A DNA stretch of 64,000 nt from Brevundimonas aurantiaca (GTDB lineage: Bacteria > Pseudomonadota > Alphaproteobacteria > Caulobacterales > Caulobacteraceae). Both the position numbers and the translations under genes were made by a program. Positions 1 through 8,013 of this stretch are shown piece by piece (positions within the stretch are counted from its first letter, which is position 1; every line of letters starts with the position of its first letter). The stretch spans positions 1 through 64,000 of the forward strand of contig NZ_JACHOQ010000001.1 of assembly GCF_014199955.1 (NCBI RefSeq). Direction: 5' to 3'. The notes beneath the pieces were generated by a model. It saw nothing but the letters and a program-made list of their open reading frames with translations. It was not told the origin of the DNA and did no database searches.

Positions 1-18
1 TTTGCTCTTCCGTGAACC

Positions 19-279
19 GTGATCGCTTCATTCTGTCCGTCCTTTCGAGGGGCGGACTCTAGCTATTCCTGGAGGAGTTTCAGGGGGTCACGTCACTATC
101 GGTGGCGGACCGGCGCCTATCTGCCGCCCCAGTATCGAACCTACTATGTCCGCGACCCCTATTTCTACGGCCTGCGTCCGGCGCCGCACGGCTATCGCTA
201 CGTCCATGCCGGCAGCGACATTCTGCTGGTCGCCGTCGCGACGGGTCTGATCGCCAGCGTCCTTTCGAACGTCTATTGA
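19..279 (+). CDS. RcnB-family protein, C-terminal part only (probably truncated)
   Basis: 86 codons from ATG 19. From about residue 26 the sequence has the RcnB/YohN-family pattern: a Trp-Arg-x-Gly-x-x-Leu-Pro segment, a Tyr-rich stretch, then PHGYRYV and a hydrophobic end ILLVAVATGLIASVL. Family members are periplasmic proteins with an N-terminal signal peptide, and in E. coli RcnB influences nickel/cobalt efflux. Here the first 25 residues are neither hydrophobic nor family-like, and stops occur in all three plus frames within the first 62 bases. The coding sequence is therefore either a 5'-truncated remnant or frameshifted just upstream of the window. A strong terminator follows 38 bp after the stop. 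The family call is fairly safe for the C-terminal 60 residues; functionality is doubtful. Confidence 0.55.
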   Translation: MIASFCPSFRGADSSYSWRSFRGSRHYRWRTGAYLPPQYRTYYVRDPYFYGLRPAPHGYRYVHAGSDILLVAVATGLIASVLSNVY

Positions 280-316
280 TCCGACACGGGCCTGAAGACG
301 CCGTCCGAATGAAGAA

Positions 317-345
317 GGCCCGGAGAGCGATCTCCGGGCCTTTTT
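317..345 (+). terminator. Intrinsic terminator after the RcnB-like gene
   Basis: A perfect 10-bp stem (GGCCCGGAGA at 317-326 with TCTCCGGGCC at 331-340) closes a GCGA tetraloop and is followed by five T. It lies between convergent genes, and the minus strand also ends in a short T-rich tract, so it may also serve gatB. Confidence 0.9.
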
Positions 346-379
346 CAGAGGTTTCGTCAGACGAGGGCGGGGCCGGAGG

Positions 380-1882
380 TCAAAGCCCCAGCTTGGCCTT
401 CAGGATGTCGTTGACGGCGGCCGGATTGGCCTTGCCGCCGGTGGCCTTCATGACCTGGCCGACGAACCAGCCGAGAGCCTGTGGCTTCTCGGCGACGGCG
501 GCGGCCTTGTCCGGATTGGCGGCGATGATCTCGTCGATCGCCTTCTCGATTGCGCCGGTGTCGGTCACCTGCTTCAGGCCGTGCTTCTCCACCACCTCGG
601 CCGGCGAGCCTTCGCCGTTCCAGACGTGGTCGAACACCTCCTTGGCGATCTTGGAGGAGATGACGTTGGTCTCGATCAGTTCGACCAGCTGGGCCACATG
701 GGCGGCCGGCAGCGGGTTCTCGCTGAAGTCCTTGCCGTCGGCGGCCAGACGCGCCGACACCTCGTTCGTCACCCAGTTGGCGACCAGCTTGGCGTCGCGC
801 CCCTTCGCGGCGGCTTCGAAATAGTTGGCCTTGGCCTGTTCCGAGATCAGCACGATGGCGTCGTACTGGGACAGGCCGTACTGGCTCATCAGACGTTTGC
901 GCTTGTCGTCCGGCAGTTCGGGCAGAGACGCCTTGATCTCGGCGATCCAGGCCTCTTCCAGGTCCAGCGGCAGCAGGTCGGGGTCGGGGAAGTAGCGGTA
1001 GTCCTGCGCCTCTTCCTTGGAGCGCATCGAACGCGTCTCGCCCTTCACTGGATCGAACAGGCGGGTTTCCTGAATGATCGAACCGCCGTCCTCGAGGATC
1101 TCGATCTGGCGGCGCGCCTCGTACTGGATCGCCTGGGAGATGAAGCGGAACGAGTTGACGTTCTTGATCTCGCAGCGCGTGCCCAGGAAGCTGAAGTCGC
1201 CCGTGGCCTTGAACTTCTCATAGTTGCCGGCGCGGCAGACCGAGACGTTCACGTCGGCGCGGAGGTTGCCCTTCTCCATGTCGCCGTCGCAGGTGCCCAG
1301 ATAGACCAGGATGGTCCGGATCTTCTTGACGTAGGCGACCGCCTCTTCCGGCGTGCGCAGGTCGGGGCGCGAGACGATCTCCATCAGGGCCGTGCCGGCC
1401 CGGTTCAGGTCGACATAGCTCTCGGTCGGCGACAGGTCGTGGATCAGCTTGCCCGCATCCTGCTCCAGGTGCAGCCGCTCGATGCCGACGTTGAAGAAGC
1501 TGCCGTCCTCGGCCTCCACCTCGACCACGCCTTCGCCGACGATGGGGTAATACAGCTGGCTGATCTGATAGCCGGTCGGCAGATCGGGGTAGAAGTAGTT
1601 CTTGCGGTCGAACTGGCTGCGCTTGTTGATCTGCGCACGCAGGCCCAGACCGGTCTTCACCGCCTGTTCGACGCAGTGCTTGTTCAGGGTCGGCAGCATG
1701 CCGGGGAAGCCGGCGTCCACCAGCGAGACCTGTTCGTTCGGCCCCGCGCCGAAGCCGACGGCGGCGCCGGAGAAGAGTTTGGCCTTGGAGGCCACCTGGG
1801 CGTGGATCTCCAGCCCCATGACGATTTCCCAATCGCCGGTGCGGCCCTTGATGGTTTTCGGGTTCGGAACAGTGTCGGTCAT
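380..1882 (-). CDS. gatB: Asp-tRNA(Asn)/Glu-tRNA(Gln) amidotransferase subunit B
   Basis: 500 residues, the normal length. GatB is the kinase-like subunit of cytosolic GatCAB: it binds Asp-tRNA(Asn) or Glu-tRNA(Gln), activates the side-chain carboxylate with ATP and receives ammonia from GatA. The diagnostic N-terminal [13 protein letters not shown] segment is at about residues 18-30, followed by the conserved [18 protein letters not shown] block, and the C-terminus is the YqeY-like helical tRNA-binding domain. The ATG at 1882 is preceded by an AGGAC ribosome-binding site. It is not adjacent to gatC-gatA, which lie about 1 kb away on the same strand, separated by a plus-strand small gene and the DUF559 cassette. 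Confidence 0.97.
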   Translation of the reverse strand: MTDTVPNPKTIKGRTGDWEIVMGLEIHAQVASKAKLFSGAAVGFGAGPNEQVSLVDAGFPGMLPTLNKHCVEQAVKTGLGLRAQINKRSQFDRKNYFYPDLPTGYQISQLYYPIVGEGVVEVEAEDGSFFNVGIERLHLEQDAGKLIHDLSPTESYVDLNRAGTALMEIVSRPDLRTPEEAVAYVKKIRTILVYLGTCDGDMEKGNLRADVNVSVCRAGNYEKFKATGDFSFLGTRCEIKNVNSFRFISQAIQYEARRQIEILEDGGSIIQETRLFDPVKGETRSMRSKEEAQDYRYFPDPDLLPLDLEEAWIAEIKASLPELPDDKRKRLMSQYGLSQYDAIVLISEQAKANYFEAAAKGRDAKLVANWVTNEVSARLAADGKDFSENPLPAAHVAQLVELIETNVISSKIAKEVFDHVWNGEGSPAEVVEKHGLKQVTDTGAIEKAIDEIIAANPDKAAAVAEKPQALGWFVGQVMKATGGKANPAAVNDILKAKLGL

Positions 1883-1979
1883 GGGGTCGTCCTAGCGCCG
1901 TCGGCGGCGGCGAGAAAGAGGCTGTCTTGAGGGCGTCGCGAAATCGCGCTCAACTTCGGTCGCCTCAATGGAGAATCCC

Positions 1980-2315
1980 ATGTCCAAGACCCTGATCGCC
2001 GCCGCTGCGGCCCCCCTGCTGCTGGTCGGCGCCGCCTCGGCCCAGACCGCCCCGGCTCCGGCCCCGGCCCAAGACCAGGCTCATGCCGAGCATCACGCCC
2101 ATCCGACCATCGACAGCCCGATCGAGGCTCTGGTGAACGATCCGGCGACCAAGGCCGTGCTGGAGAAGCACCTGCCCGGCATGGACAAGCATCCCGCCTA
2201 CGGCCAGTTCAAGGGCATGACCCTGCGCCAGGTCGCCCCCTGCTCCCAGGGAGCCATCACCGACGAGAAGATCGCGGCCATTGACGCCGACCTGAAGGCG
2301 CTGCCGGCGGCTTGA
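1980..2315 (+). CDS. Small secreted protein, unknown function
   Basis: 111 residues. The start at ATG 1980 is preferred over an in-frame ATG at 1968 because a GGAGA ribosome-binding site at 1970-1974 sits 5 bases upstream. Residues 1-22 form a typical Sec signal peptide (MSKTLIAAAAAPLLLVGAASA) with cleavage expected after ASA. The mature protein has an Ala/Pro-rich linker, a His-rich patch (HAEHHAHP), and a compact region with one Cys (VAPCSQG). I do not recognise a characterised family. The His patch could bind metal, but that is a guess. The stop codon is immediately followed by the left inverted repeat of the DUF559 cassette. Confidence 0.75.
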   Translation: MSKTLIAAAAAPLLLVGAASAQTAPAPAPAQDQAHAEHHAHPTIDSPIEALVNDPATKAVLEKHLPGMDKHPAYGQFKGMTLRQVAPCSQGAITDEKIAAIDADLKALPAA

Positions 2316-2376
2316 TCTTCCCCTCTCCCGGAGGGAGAGGGAGGGGCCCGCGCCGCAGGCGTGGGAGGGTGAGGGA
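2314..2376 (+). repeat. Left inverted repeat of the DUF559 cassette
   Basis: Two hairpins in a row. Hairpin 1: CCCTCTCCC at 2321-2329 pairs with GGGAGAGGG at 2333-2341. Hairpin 2 (2347-2365): CCCG then CGCC, a GCA loop, then GGCG and TGGG. The arm ends with AGGGTGAGGGA. The same arrangement occurs inverted at 2815-2881. The repeat starts at the stop codon of the upstream gene. Confidence 0.9.
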
Positions 2377-2459
2377 AAGACGTCGGCCGTCAATAGCATG
2401 GTCTTCCCTCACCTAAGCCTTTCGGCCGCCTTCTCCCTCCGGGGGATAGGGCCGCAACC

Positions 2460-2843
2460 ATGACGAGACAAGAGCGAACAGATCGGGCGCGGACGCTGAG
2501 ACAGACGTCCGGTCTGGCGGAACGACGCACCTGGTCTCTGTTGCGCGGCGGGCGGTGCGACGGGTTCAAGTTCCGTCGGCAGCATCCGATTGATCGCTAC
2601 TATGCGGACTTCGCCTGCGAGGCGTTGAGGCTGGTCATCGAACTGGATGGCCCGGTCCATGAGCGGGACGAGGTAGTGCTGAACGACCATTATCGCCAGC
2701 TGGACATCGAAGCGCTGGGGTGGGTCGTCATAAGGTTTACCAATGCTCAGGCCCTGGGGGAGCCGCATCAGATCACCGATGCGGTCCGCGATCATGCGAG
2801 ACGGGTGAGGTCGGTCCCTCACCCTCCCACTCAACTGCGTTGA
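2460..2843 (+). CDS. DUF559-domain (Vsr-like fold) putative endonuclease
   Basis: 127 residues. DUF559 proteins share the PD-(D/E)xK restriction-endonuclease-like fold of Vsr very-short-patch repair nucleases. Visible motif: Asp50 in YYADFAC, then the hydrophobic strand with Glu61 and Asp63 in VIELDG and His67 in PVHERD, i.e. the D-x(n)-ExD pattern plus the Vsr-like DG-x-x-H. The N-terminus (RTLRQTSGLAERRTWSLLR) is the usual DUF559 helix. No methyltransferase gene is nearby, so a restriction role is not supported. The gene lies inside a unit with inverted ends, and its last codons and stop (2841-2843) lie within the right repeat, so its C-terminus is encoded by the repeat. It is one of the few genes here with no housekeeping context; its role is unknown. 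Confidence 0.85.
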   Translation: MTRQERTDRARTLRQTSGLAERRTWSLLRGGRCDGFKFRRQHPIDRYYADFACEALRLVIELDGPVHERDEVVLNDHYRQLDIEALGWVVIRFTNAQALGEPHQITDAVRDHARRVRSVPHPPTQLR

Positions 2844-2881
2844 GCGGGTCCCTCCCTCTCCCTCCGGGAGAGGGGAAGATC
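2815..2881 (-). repeat. Right inverted repeat of the DUF559 cassette
   Basis: Inverted counterpart of 2314-2376. Hairpin 1 is CCCTCTCCC (2854-2862) with GGGAGAGGG (2866-2874). Hairpin 2 spans 2826-2848: CCCA-CTCAAC, loop TGC (GCA on the minus strand), GTTGAG-CGGG. Outer parts match the left arm almost base for base, whereas the inner stem differs in sequence and length (10 versus 8 pairs) yet still pairs, with the same loop. It abuts the gatA stop codon (2885). Confidence 0.9.
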
Positions 2882-2884
2882 AGT

Positions 2885-4363
2885 TCACCACCACTTGCCC
2901 GGCTTGGCCGTGAAGCCCGCCGCCCGTTCCAGCGCCGCGCCGACCTGGAAGACCGTGGCCTCGTCCAGGGCCTTGCCGATGACCTGGAGGCCGAGCGGGA
3001 GGCCGTTGGAATCGACGCCGGCGGGGACCGAAATGCCGGGCAGGCCGGCCAGGTTGGTCGTGACCGTGAAGACGTCGTTCAGATACATGGTCAGGGGATC
3101 GATCTGCTTGTCCCCCAGGGCGAAGGCGGCCGACGGGGTCGAGGGGGTCAGGATGGCGTCCACCCGGCCCCAGACATTGTCGAAGTCCTCGGCTATGCGG
3201 CGACGGACCTTCAGCGCCTTGACGTAGTAGGCGTCGTAGAAGCCGGCCGACAGCACATAGGCGCCGATGGTCAGGCGACGCTGGACCTCCTTGCCGAAGC
3301 CCTCGGCGCGCGAGGCGGCGTAGAGGTCGTCCAGGGACTTGAAGTCATCCGCCCGGTGCCCGAACCGCATGCCGTCATAACGGGCCAGGTTGGACGAGGC
3401 CTCGGCCGGCGCCACGATATAATAGGTCGGCAGGGCGTACTTCGTGTGCGGCAGGCTGATGTCCACGATCTCGCAGCCGGCGTCCTTCAGCCAAGCCACG
3501 CCCTGATCCCACAGGGCCTGGATTTCGGCGGGCATGCCGTCCACGACATATTCGCGCGGCACGCCGATGCGCAGGCCCTTGACCGACTGGCCGACCGAAG
3601 CGCTCCAGTCGGGCGTCGGGACGTCCAGGCTGGTGGAGTCCTTGGCGTCGAACGAGCACATGGACTGCAGCAGCAGGGCCGCATCCTCGACCGTCTTGGT
3701 GATCGGGCCGGCCTGATCCAGCGATGAGGCGAAGGCCACCATGCCGAAGCGGCTGGCGCGGCCATAGGTGGGCTTGATCCCGACCGTGCCGGTGAAGGCC
3801 GCAGGCTGGCGGATCGAACCGCCGGTGTCGGAGGCGGTGGCGGCCAGGCACAGGTCGGCGGCGACGGCCGAGGCCGACCCGCCGGAAGACCCGCCCGGCG
3901 TCAGATCGGCGTTGGAGCCGGTCGATTTCCACGGGTTCTTGACCGGACCGAAGGCCGAGGTCTCGTTGGACGAACCCATGGCGAATTCGTCCATGTTCAG
4001 CTTGCCCAGCATGACCGCCCCGTCGCGCCACAGATTGGCGGTGACGGTCGATTCATACGGCGGGACGAAGCCGCGCAGCATGTTGGACCCGGCCGTGGTC
4101 TGGACGCCCTCGGTGCAGAACAGGTCCTTGATGCCCAGCGGCGCGCCTTCCAGCACCCCGCCCTCGCCGGCGGCGATGCGGGCGTCGGACGCGCGGGCCA
4201 TGTCCATGGCCTTGTCCGCCGTCACCTCGACATAGGCGTTCAGCGTCGGATTGGCGGCCTCGATGGCGGTCAGAAAGGCCTGGGTGATTTCGGCCGAGGA
4301 GAAATCCTTGGCCTTCAGGCCGTCGACGGCGGCCTTCAGGGTCAATTTGGTCAGGTCGCTCAT
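2885..4363 (-). CDS. gatA: Asp-tRNA(Asn)/Glu-tRNA(Gln) amidotransferase subunit A
   Basis: 492 residues. The amidase-signature glutaminase subunit of GatCAB releases ammonia from glutamine and channels it to GatB. The Ser-cisSer-Lys triad is visible: Lys79 in GIKDLF, the Ser pair at 159-160 in [10 protein letters not shown], and Ser183 in [11 protein letters not shown]. The start is ATG 4363, because the protein begins [16 protein letters not shown] as in relatives; the reading frame stays open further upstream but only as gatC antiframe. The gatC stop is 2 bp upstream, so translation is probably coupled. The 3' end abuts the DUF559 cassette. Confidence 0.97.
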   Translation of the reverse strand: MSDLTKLTLKAAVDGLKAKDFSSAEITQAFLTAIEAANPTLNAYVEVTADKAMDMARASDARIAAGEGGVLEGAPLGIKDLFCTEGVQTTAGSNMLRGFVPPYESTVTANLWRDGAVMLGKLNMDEFAMGSSNETSAFGPVKNPWKSTGSNADLTPGGSSGGSASAVAADLCLAATASDTGGSIRQPAAFTGTVGIKPTYGRASRFGMVAFASSLDQAGPITKTVEDAALLLQSMCSFDAKDSTSLDVPTPDWSASVGQSVKGLRIGVPREYVVDGMPAEIQALWDQGVAWLKDAGCEIVDISLPHTKYALPTYYIVAPAEASSNLARYDGMRFGHRADDFKSLDDLYAASRAEGFGKEVQRRLTIGAYVLSAGFYDAYYVKALKVRRRIAEDFDNVWGRVDAILTPSTPSAAFALGDKQIDPLTMYLNDVFTVTTNLAGLPGISVPAGVDSNGLPLGLQVIGKALDEATVFQVGAALERAAGFTAKPGKWW

Positions 4364-4365
4364 GA

Positions 4366-4653
4366 TTATTCGACCACCTTGGGCACGACGAAGAAGCCGT
4401 CGGCCGACTTCGGGGCGTTGGACAGGACGGCGTCGATCTTGCCGCCGTCGGTGACCACGTCCTCGCGCAGGCGCAGGGGCTGGGCGACGTTCGAGGTCAT
4501 GGGCTCGACGCCGTCGACATCGACCTCGTTCAGCTGCTCGATCCACTGCAGGATGCCGTTCAGCTCCTGGGCCAGCGGCTCCAGCCGATCCTCGGGGGTC
4601 TTGATGCGGGCGAGATGCGCGACCTTGCGCACCGTCGCAGCGTCGATGGCCAT
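4366..4653 (-). CDS. gatC: Asp-tRNA(Asn)/Glu-tRNA(Gln) amidotransferase subunit C
   Basis: 95 residues, the usual size. GatC is the small belt-like subunit that wraps GatA and GatB and stabilises the complex. Typical features are the N-terminal helix with [10 protein letters not shown], the [22 protein letters not shown] segment, and the Pro-rich C-terminal arm LREDVV...[15 protein letters not shown] 4653 is chosen because a GGAGGG ribosome-binding site lies a few bases upstream and family members start with this helix. First gene of gatC-gatA. Confidence 0.97.
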   Translation of the reverse strand: MAIDAATVRKVAHLARIKTPEDRLEPLAQELNGILQWIEQLNEVDVDGVEPMTSNVAQPLRLREDVVTDGGKIDAVLSNAPKSADGFFVVPKVVE

Positions 4654-4968
4654 GCGGCCCTCCAATGCACGTCGGTAAAGGGGTCTAGGGGGCGGGATTA
4701 GCGGCACAGGCGCGGATTCACAAGAACATCGCCCCGCTGGCGCGCCACTGGCCGGATATGGGTCGCATCCCGTGTCGTAAAAACAGGGTGACAAACCGCC
4801 AAACCGCCAAAACTCACTGCATCGCGCCCTCCCGCGTTTACTACCTGACACTATAACCCGGCCGGAAAGAGCGATGGGTTGGCGGGCGTGAAATCAGCCT
4901 CAAACGCTTGTGCAGACGCAGTACAGCGTGGGCGGCCAATAAACTTTGTCGGCTGGTCGCCGCGCTGT
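4654..4968. other. Intergenic region upstream of gatC
   Basis: 315 bases without a convincing gene. It must hold the gatCA promoter and the 3' flank of the secreted protein gene. A short tandem AAACCGCC AAACCGCC lies near 4794-4811. No clear -35/-10 pair or terminator could be assigned. Confidence 0.5.
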
Positions 4969-5496
4969 TCAGCGCAAGCAGTCAGGCAGCGGCTCTGCAC
5001 GCGGCGCACGCCAAACGATGGGGTTAGCTCGCCCCGTTACCTCGGCCGAAAGGAGATGCGGGTGCTGTTCCGGCCAAGTGAGACTATACTGCATCAGGAC
5101 GACCTCCTGTACGCCGCTCGGGCCGGGGATGACCACATCGAGGTCGAGCGTAACGGACATGATCCGTTCTGTATCTCCAGGCTGCCTCGCAATGCAGCCA
5201 ACCGGCATGCGGCTGCCGCTCCAGTTCACCACGTGTTCAAGCCGGAACAGCCGCTCACCATCGCGACCGGGGACGCCGATGTAGAGCATCGCAGCCCGTC
5301 CGTTCCTGCGTTGGGACTTGCCGTACAGGCGAACGCCGGGCGAGCCGAAAAGGAGGCCCGCGCTTTTCTCTTGGGGTGTCAGCACTCCGGCCTCAACGGG
5401 CCTCAACTTCACCGAAGTCGCCGGGGGAAAAGCCGAAACAGGGCCCGCTACAGTCGCCAGGACGACAAACGCAACCACCCGTGAAATCGTACGCAT
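4969..5496 (-). CDS. Secreted protein of unknown function
   Basis: 175 residues from ATG 5496, chosen over an upstream in-frame start (5529) because GGGGAGG precedes it and the protein then begins with a good Sec signal peptide (MRTISRVVAFVVLATVAGPVSAF). The mature part looks beta-rich, with alternating polar and hydrophobic stretches (AAMLYIGVPG, VTLDLDVVIPGPSGVQEVVLMQYSLTW). There is one Cys in the body (PVGCIARQ) and one near the C-terminus (LPDCLR). No family is recognised. GC content and codon use look slightly less biased than the neighbours, and it has no operon partner, which may indicate an accessory gene. Confidence 0.7.
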   Translation of the reverse strand: MRTISRVVAFVVLATVAGPVSAFPPATSVKLRPVEAGVLTPQEKSAGLLFGSPGVRLYGKSQRRNGRAAMLYIGVPGRDGERLFRLEHVVNWSGSRMPVGCIARQPGDTERIMSVTLDLDVVIPGPSGVQEVVLMQYSLTWPEQHPHLLSAEVTGRANPIVWRAPRAEPLPDCLR

Positions 5497-5569
5497 TACG
5501 CCCTCCCCGCCCGAGATTTCTCGAACCATCGCCTTTGACTTAAGCCCGCGCCAGTCCTAACCGCAGGCC

Positions 5570-6049
5570 GTGCCTGTTCTCGACCTCCTCGACCTGCCCG
5601 CCGCCTGCCCGCCCGACACCCCGTGGATGGGGCTGGATCTGGGCGAGAAGACGATCGGGGTGGCGGTGTCGGACGCCACTCGCATGATCGCCTCGCCGCT
5701 GGAGCTGATCCGCAAATCCAAGTTCACGCATGAAGCCGAACATCTGTTCAAGCTGATGGCGCATCGCAAGGTCTCGGCCCTGGTGATCGGCCTGCCGGTC
5801 AATATGGACGGGACTGAAGGGCCGCGCGCCCAGTCGTGCCGCGCCTTCGCCCGCAATCTGGAGCGGCTGCGGCCCATCAACGTCGCCTTCTGGGACGAGC
5901 GGCTGTCCACCAGCGCGGTCGAGCGGTTCCTGATCGAAGATCTGGACCTGAACCGCAAGCGCCGGGCCGAGGTCGTGGACCGCACCGCCGCCGCCTGGAT
6001 TCTGCAGGGGGCGCTGGACCGGGTGCGGGATCAGGCGAGCTGGATTTGA
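5570..6049 (+). CDS. ruvX: Holliday junction resolvase-like RuvX/YqgF
   Basis: 159 residues from GTG 5570. RNase H-fold protein of the YqgF/RuvX family, implicated in Holliday junction cleavage and/or 16S rRNA 5'-end processing. Motifs: MGLDLGEKTIGVAVSD with the first catalytic Asp, the VIGLPVNMDGTEGPRAQ loop, WDERLSTSAVERFL with the conserved Glu, and the C-terminal VDRTAAAWILQGALD with the last acidic residue. The stop overlaps the TTG start of the next gene. Confidence 0.95.
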   Translation: MPVLDLLDLPAACPPDTPWMGLDLGEKTIGVAVSDATRMIASPLELIRKSKFTHEAEHLFKLMAHRKVSALVIGLPVNMDGTEGPRAQSCRAFARNLERLRPINVAFWDERLSTSAVERFLIEDLDLNRKRRAEVVDRTAAAWILQGALDRVRDQASWI

Positions 6050-6969
6050 CCGGGCTTATCGCCGGCGTCCTGCCGGTCTTTCTGATGATCGCCCTGGGCT
6101 ATGGGCTGCGAAAGTCCGGCTTCCTGCCCGATGAGGCCTGGCGGCCGATCGAGAAGCTGTCGATCAATATCTTCTACCCCAGCTTCCTGATCCCGGCGAT
6201 CTGGCACGCGGACCTGGCCGGCGGCGGGGCGACGGTGGCGGGGGCGGCGGCGGTCGGGGCGACCCTGATCGTGGCGGCGGCCACCTATGCGGCCAAGCCC
6301 CTGATCCCGCTGGACGGGCCGGCCTACACCAGCGTGTTCCAGGGGGTGATCCGCTGGAACAGTTTCGTCTTCGTGCCGGTGATCCAGTCGGTCTATGGCT
6401 CGACCGGGACGGCCATGGCGGCGGTGGCCATCGCCTTCATCATTCCGGTGACCAATATCACCTGTGTGGCGGTTCTGGCCAAATGGGGAGCGCTGAAGCG
6501 CGAGCCCTCGGTGCGGGGTCTGGCGAAGTCGATGATCGCCAATCCGATCCTGCTGGCCTGTCTGATCGGTCTGGGGCTGAACCTGCTGCGGGTCCCGCTG
6601 ATCCCCGGCCTGTCGGATGCGATGGACCTGCTGGGCGCGGCCGCCCTGCCCCTGGGTCTGATCGTCGCCGGAGCCGGTCTGTCCTTCGCCGAGGTCAGGC
6701 GCCGCCAGGGGACCATCGCCGCCGTGACCCTGGTCAAGCTGGGGGTCATGCCGCCCCTGATGTGGCTGATCGCCTGGGCCCTGGGCGGCGACAGCCTGAC
6801 CCAGGGGGTGGCCCTGATCTGCGGGGCGGCGCCGGGATCGGCCGCCTCCTATATGCTGGCGCGGCAGATGGGCGGGGACGCGCCCCTGATCGCGGGGATC
6901 ATCGCCTCGACCACCGTCGGCAGCGCGGTGGTGATTCCGGTCCTTCTGGCCCTGTTTCACTTCGTTTGA
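6046..6969 (+). CDS. AEC-family (auxin efflux carrier type) permease
   Basis: 307 residues. The start is TTG 6046, because the membrane protein homology begins here (LTGLIAGVLPVFLMIALGYGLRKSGF) and TTG overlaps the ruvX stop as TTGA. About ten hydrophobic segments arranged as two five-helix halves match AEC transporters, which export organic anions or related small molecules; the substrate cannot be read from sequence. The conserved break in the fourth segment (VIRWNSFVFVPVI) and the C-terminal GAAPGSAASYMLARQMGGD segment are typical. Translation is probably coupled to ruvX, though no functional link is known. Confidence 0.88.
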   Translation: MTGLIAGVLPVFLMIALGYGLRKSGFLPDEAWRPIEKLSINIFYPSFLIPAIWHADLAGGGATVAGAAAVGATLIVAAATYAAKPLIPLDGPAYTSVFQGVIRWNSFVFVPVIQSVYGSTGTAMAAVAIAFIIPVTNITCVAVLAKWGALKREPSVRGLAKSMIANPILLACLIGLGLNLLRVPLIPGLSDAMDLLGAAALPLGLIVAGAGLSFAEVRRRQGTIAAVTLVKLGVMPPLMWLIAWALGGDSLTQGVALICGAAPGSAASYMLARQMGGDAPLIAGIIASTTVGSAVVIPVLLALFHFV

Positions 6970-7032
6970 TCCGCAGCCCGGCCGGCCCCCGGTCTGGCGT
7001 TTGCGGCGACTCCCGCCTATAGGCGCGTCTCG

Positions 7033-8013
7033 ATGACCCAGCCCCACGACGTCACCGACCAGACCATTCGAGAGCGGCTGATTCCGTTCCCCAAGGCCCA
7101 TTTCCTGGCCGCCTCGGATCTGAACCCCTTCGTCACCCCGCAGCTGCTGGACCTGGGCGACGCCTTCGTCGACTTCAATCGCCAGTCGTCCAAGGCCCTG
7201 GATCTGCTGCACGGGCGCACGGTCGTGAACCTGTTCTTCGAGAACTCGACCCGCACCAGCTCCTCGTTCGAGATCGCCGCCAAGCGGCTGGGCGCAGACG
7301 TCGTCACCATGCCAGTGGCCTCCTCCTCGGTGAAGAAGGGCGAGACCCTGATCGATACGGCGGTGACGCTGAATGCGATGAAGCCGGACATTCTGGTGAT
7401 CCGCCATTCGGCCTCGGGCGCGGCGGAGCTGCTGAGCCAGAAGGTCGGCTGCGCCGTCGTCAACGCCGGGGACGGCCGCCATGAGCACCCGACCCAAGCC
7501 CTGCTGGACCTGCTGTCGATGCGCCGCGCCTTCGGCGACGTGACCAGCCTGACGGTCGCCATCTGCGGCGACATCACCCACAGCCGGGTGGCGCGCTCGA
7601 ACGTCGCCCTGTTGCAGATGATGGGGGCGCGGGTGCGCCTGATCGGGCCGCCGACCCTGGTGCCGGGCGACGCCGACCGTTGGGGTTGCGAGGTCTTCCA
7701 CGACATGCGCGAGGGGCTGGCCGGCTGCGACGTGGTCATGATGCTGCGGCTTCAGTTGGAGCGGATGGCCGGCGCCCTGGTGCCCTCGACCCGCGAATAT
7801 TTCCGCTTCTGGGGTCTGGACCGCGAGAAGCTGGCCTGGGCCAAGCCGGGCGCCCGGGTCATGCACCCCGGGCCGATGAACCGGGGGGTCGAGATCGATT
7901 CCGACGTGGCCGACGACCTGGACGTCTCCCTGATCCAGGATCAGGTCGAGATGGGCGTCGCCGCCCGCATGGCCGTGCTGGCCTCCCTGTCGGCCCGCTG
8001 GGGGGACAAGTGA
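7033..8013 (+). CDS. pyrB: Aspartate carbamoyltransferase catalytic subunit
   Basis: 326 residues. Condenses carbamoyl phosphate and aspartate to carbamoyl aspartate in de novo pyrimidine synthesis. The carbamoyl-phosphate loop FENSTRTS is at 69-76, followed by SSSVKKGE, the [14 protein letters not shown] block and [11 protein letters not shown] near residue 280. Its stop codon overlaps the ATG of the dihydroorotase-like gene (TGATG), which in the Pseudomonas type of enzyme forms a stable complex with PyrB. No pyrI regulatory-chain gene is adjacent. Confidence 0.97.
   Translation: MTQPHDVTDQTIRERLIPFPKAHFLAASDLNPFVTPQLLDLGDAFVDFNRQSSKALDLLHGRTVVNLFFENSTRTSSSFEIAAKRLGADVVTMPVASSSVKKGETLIDTAVTLNAMKPDILVIRHSASGAAELLSQKVGCAVVNAGDGRHEHPTQALLDLLSMRRAFGDVTSLTVAICGDITHSRVARSNVALLQMMGARVRLIGPPTLVPGDADRWGCEVFHDMREGLAGCDVVMMLRLQLERMAGALVPSTREYFRFWGLDREKLAWAKPGARVMHPGPMNRGVEIDSDVADDLDVSLIQDQVEMGVAARMAVLASLSARWGDK

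Larger units (their letters stand above)
2314..2881 (+). mobile_element. Putative 568-bp DUF559 unit with hairpin inverted ends
   Basis: Inverted ends of about 63-67 bp enclose the single DUF559 gene, and the unit exactly fills the gap between two convergent genes (stops at 2315 and 2885). No target-site duplication is obvious. The ends share their architecture with the two 144-bp elements elsewhere in the window. Calling it mobile is an inference from structure and repetition. It could instead be two independent palindromic repeats beside a resident gene. Confidence 0.5.

Noticed and set aside
6031..7866. 611-codon open frame on the minus strand opposite the AEC and pyrB genes
   Set aside because: Low-complexity Gln/His/Arg/Gly composition typical of the antisense of GC-rich genes; both plus-strand genes are clear.
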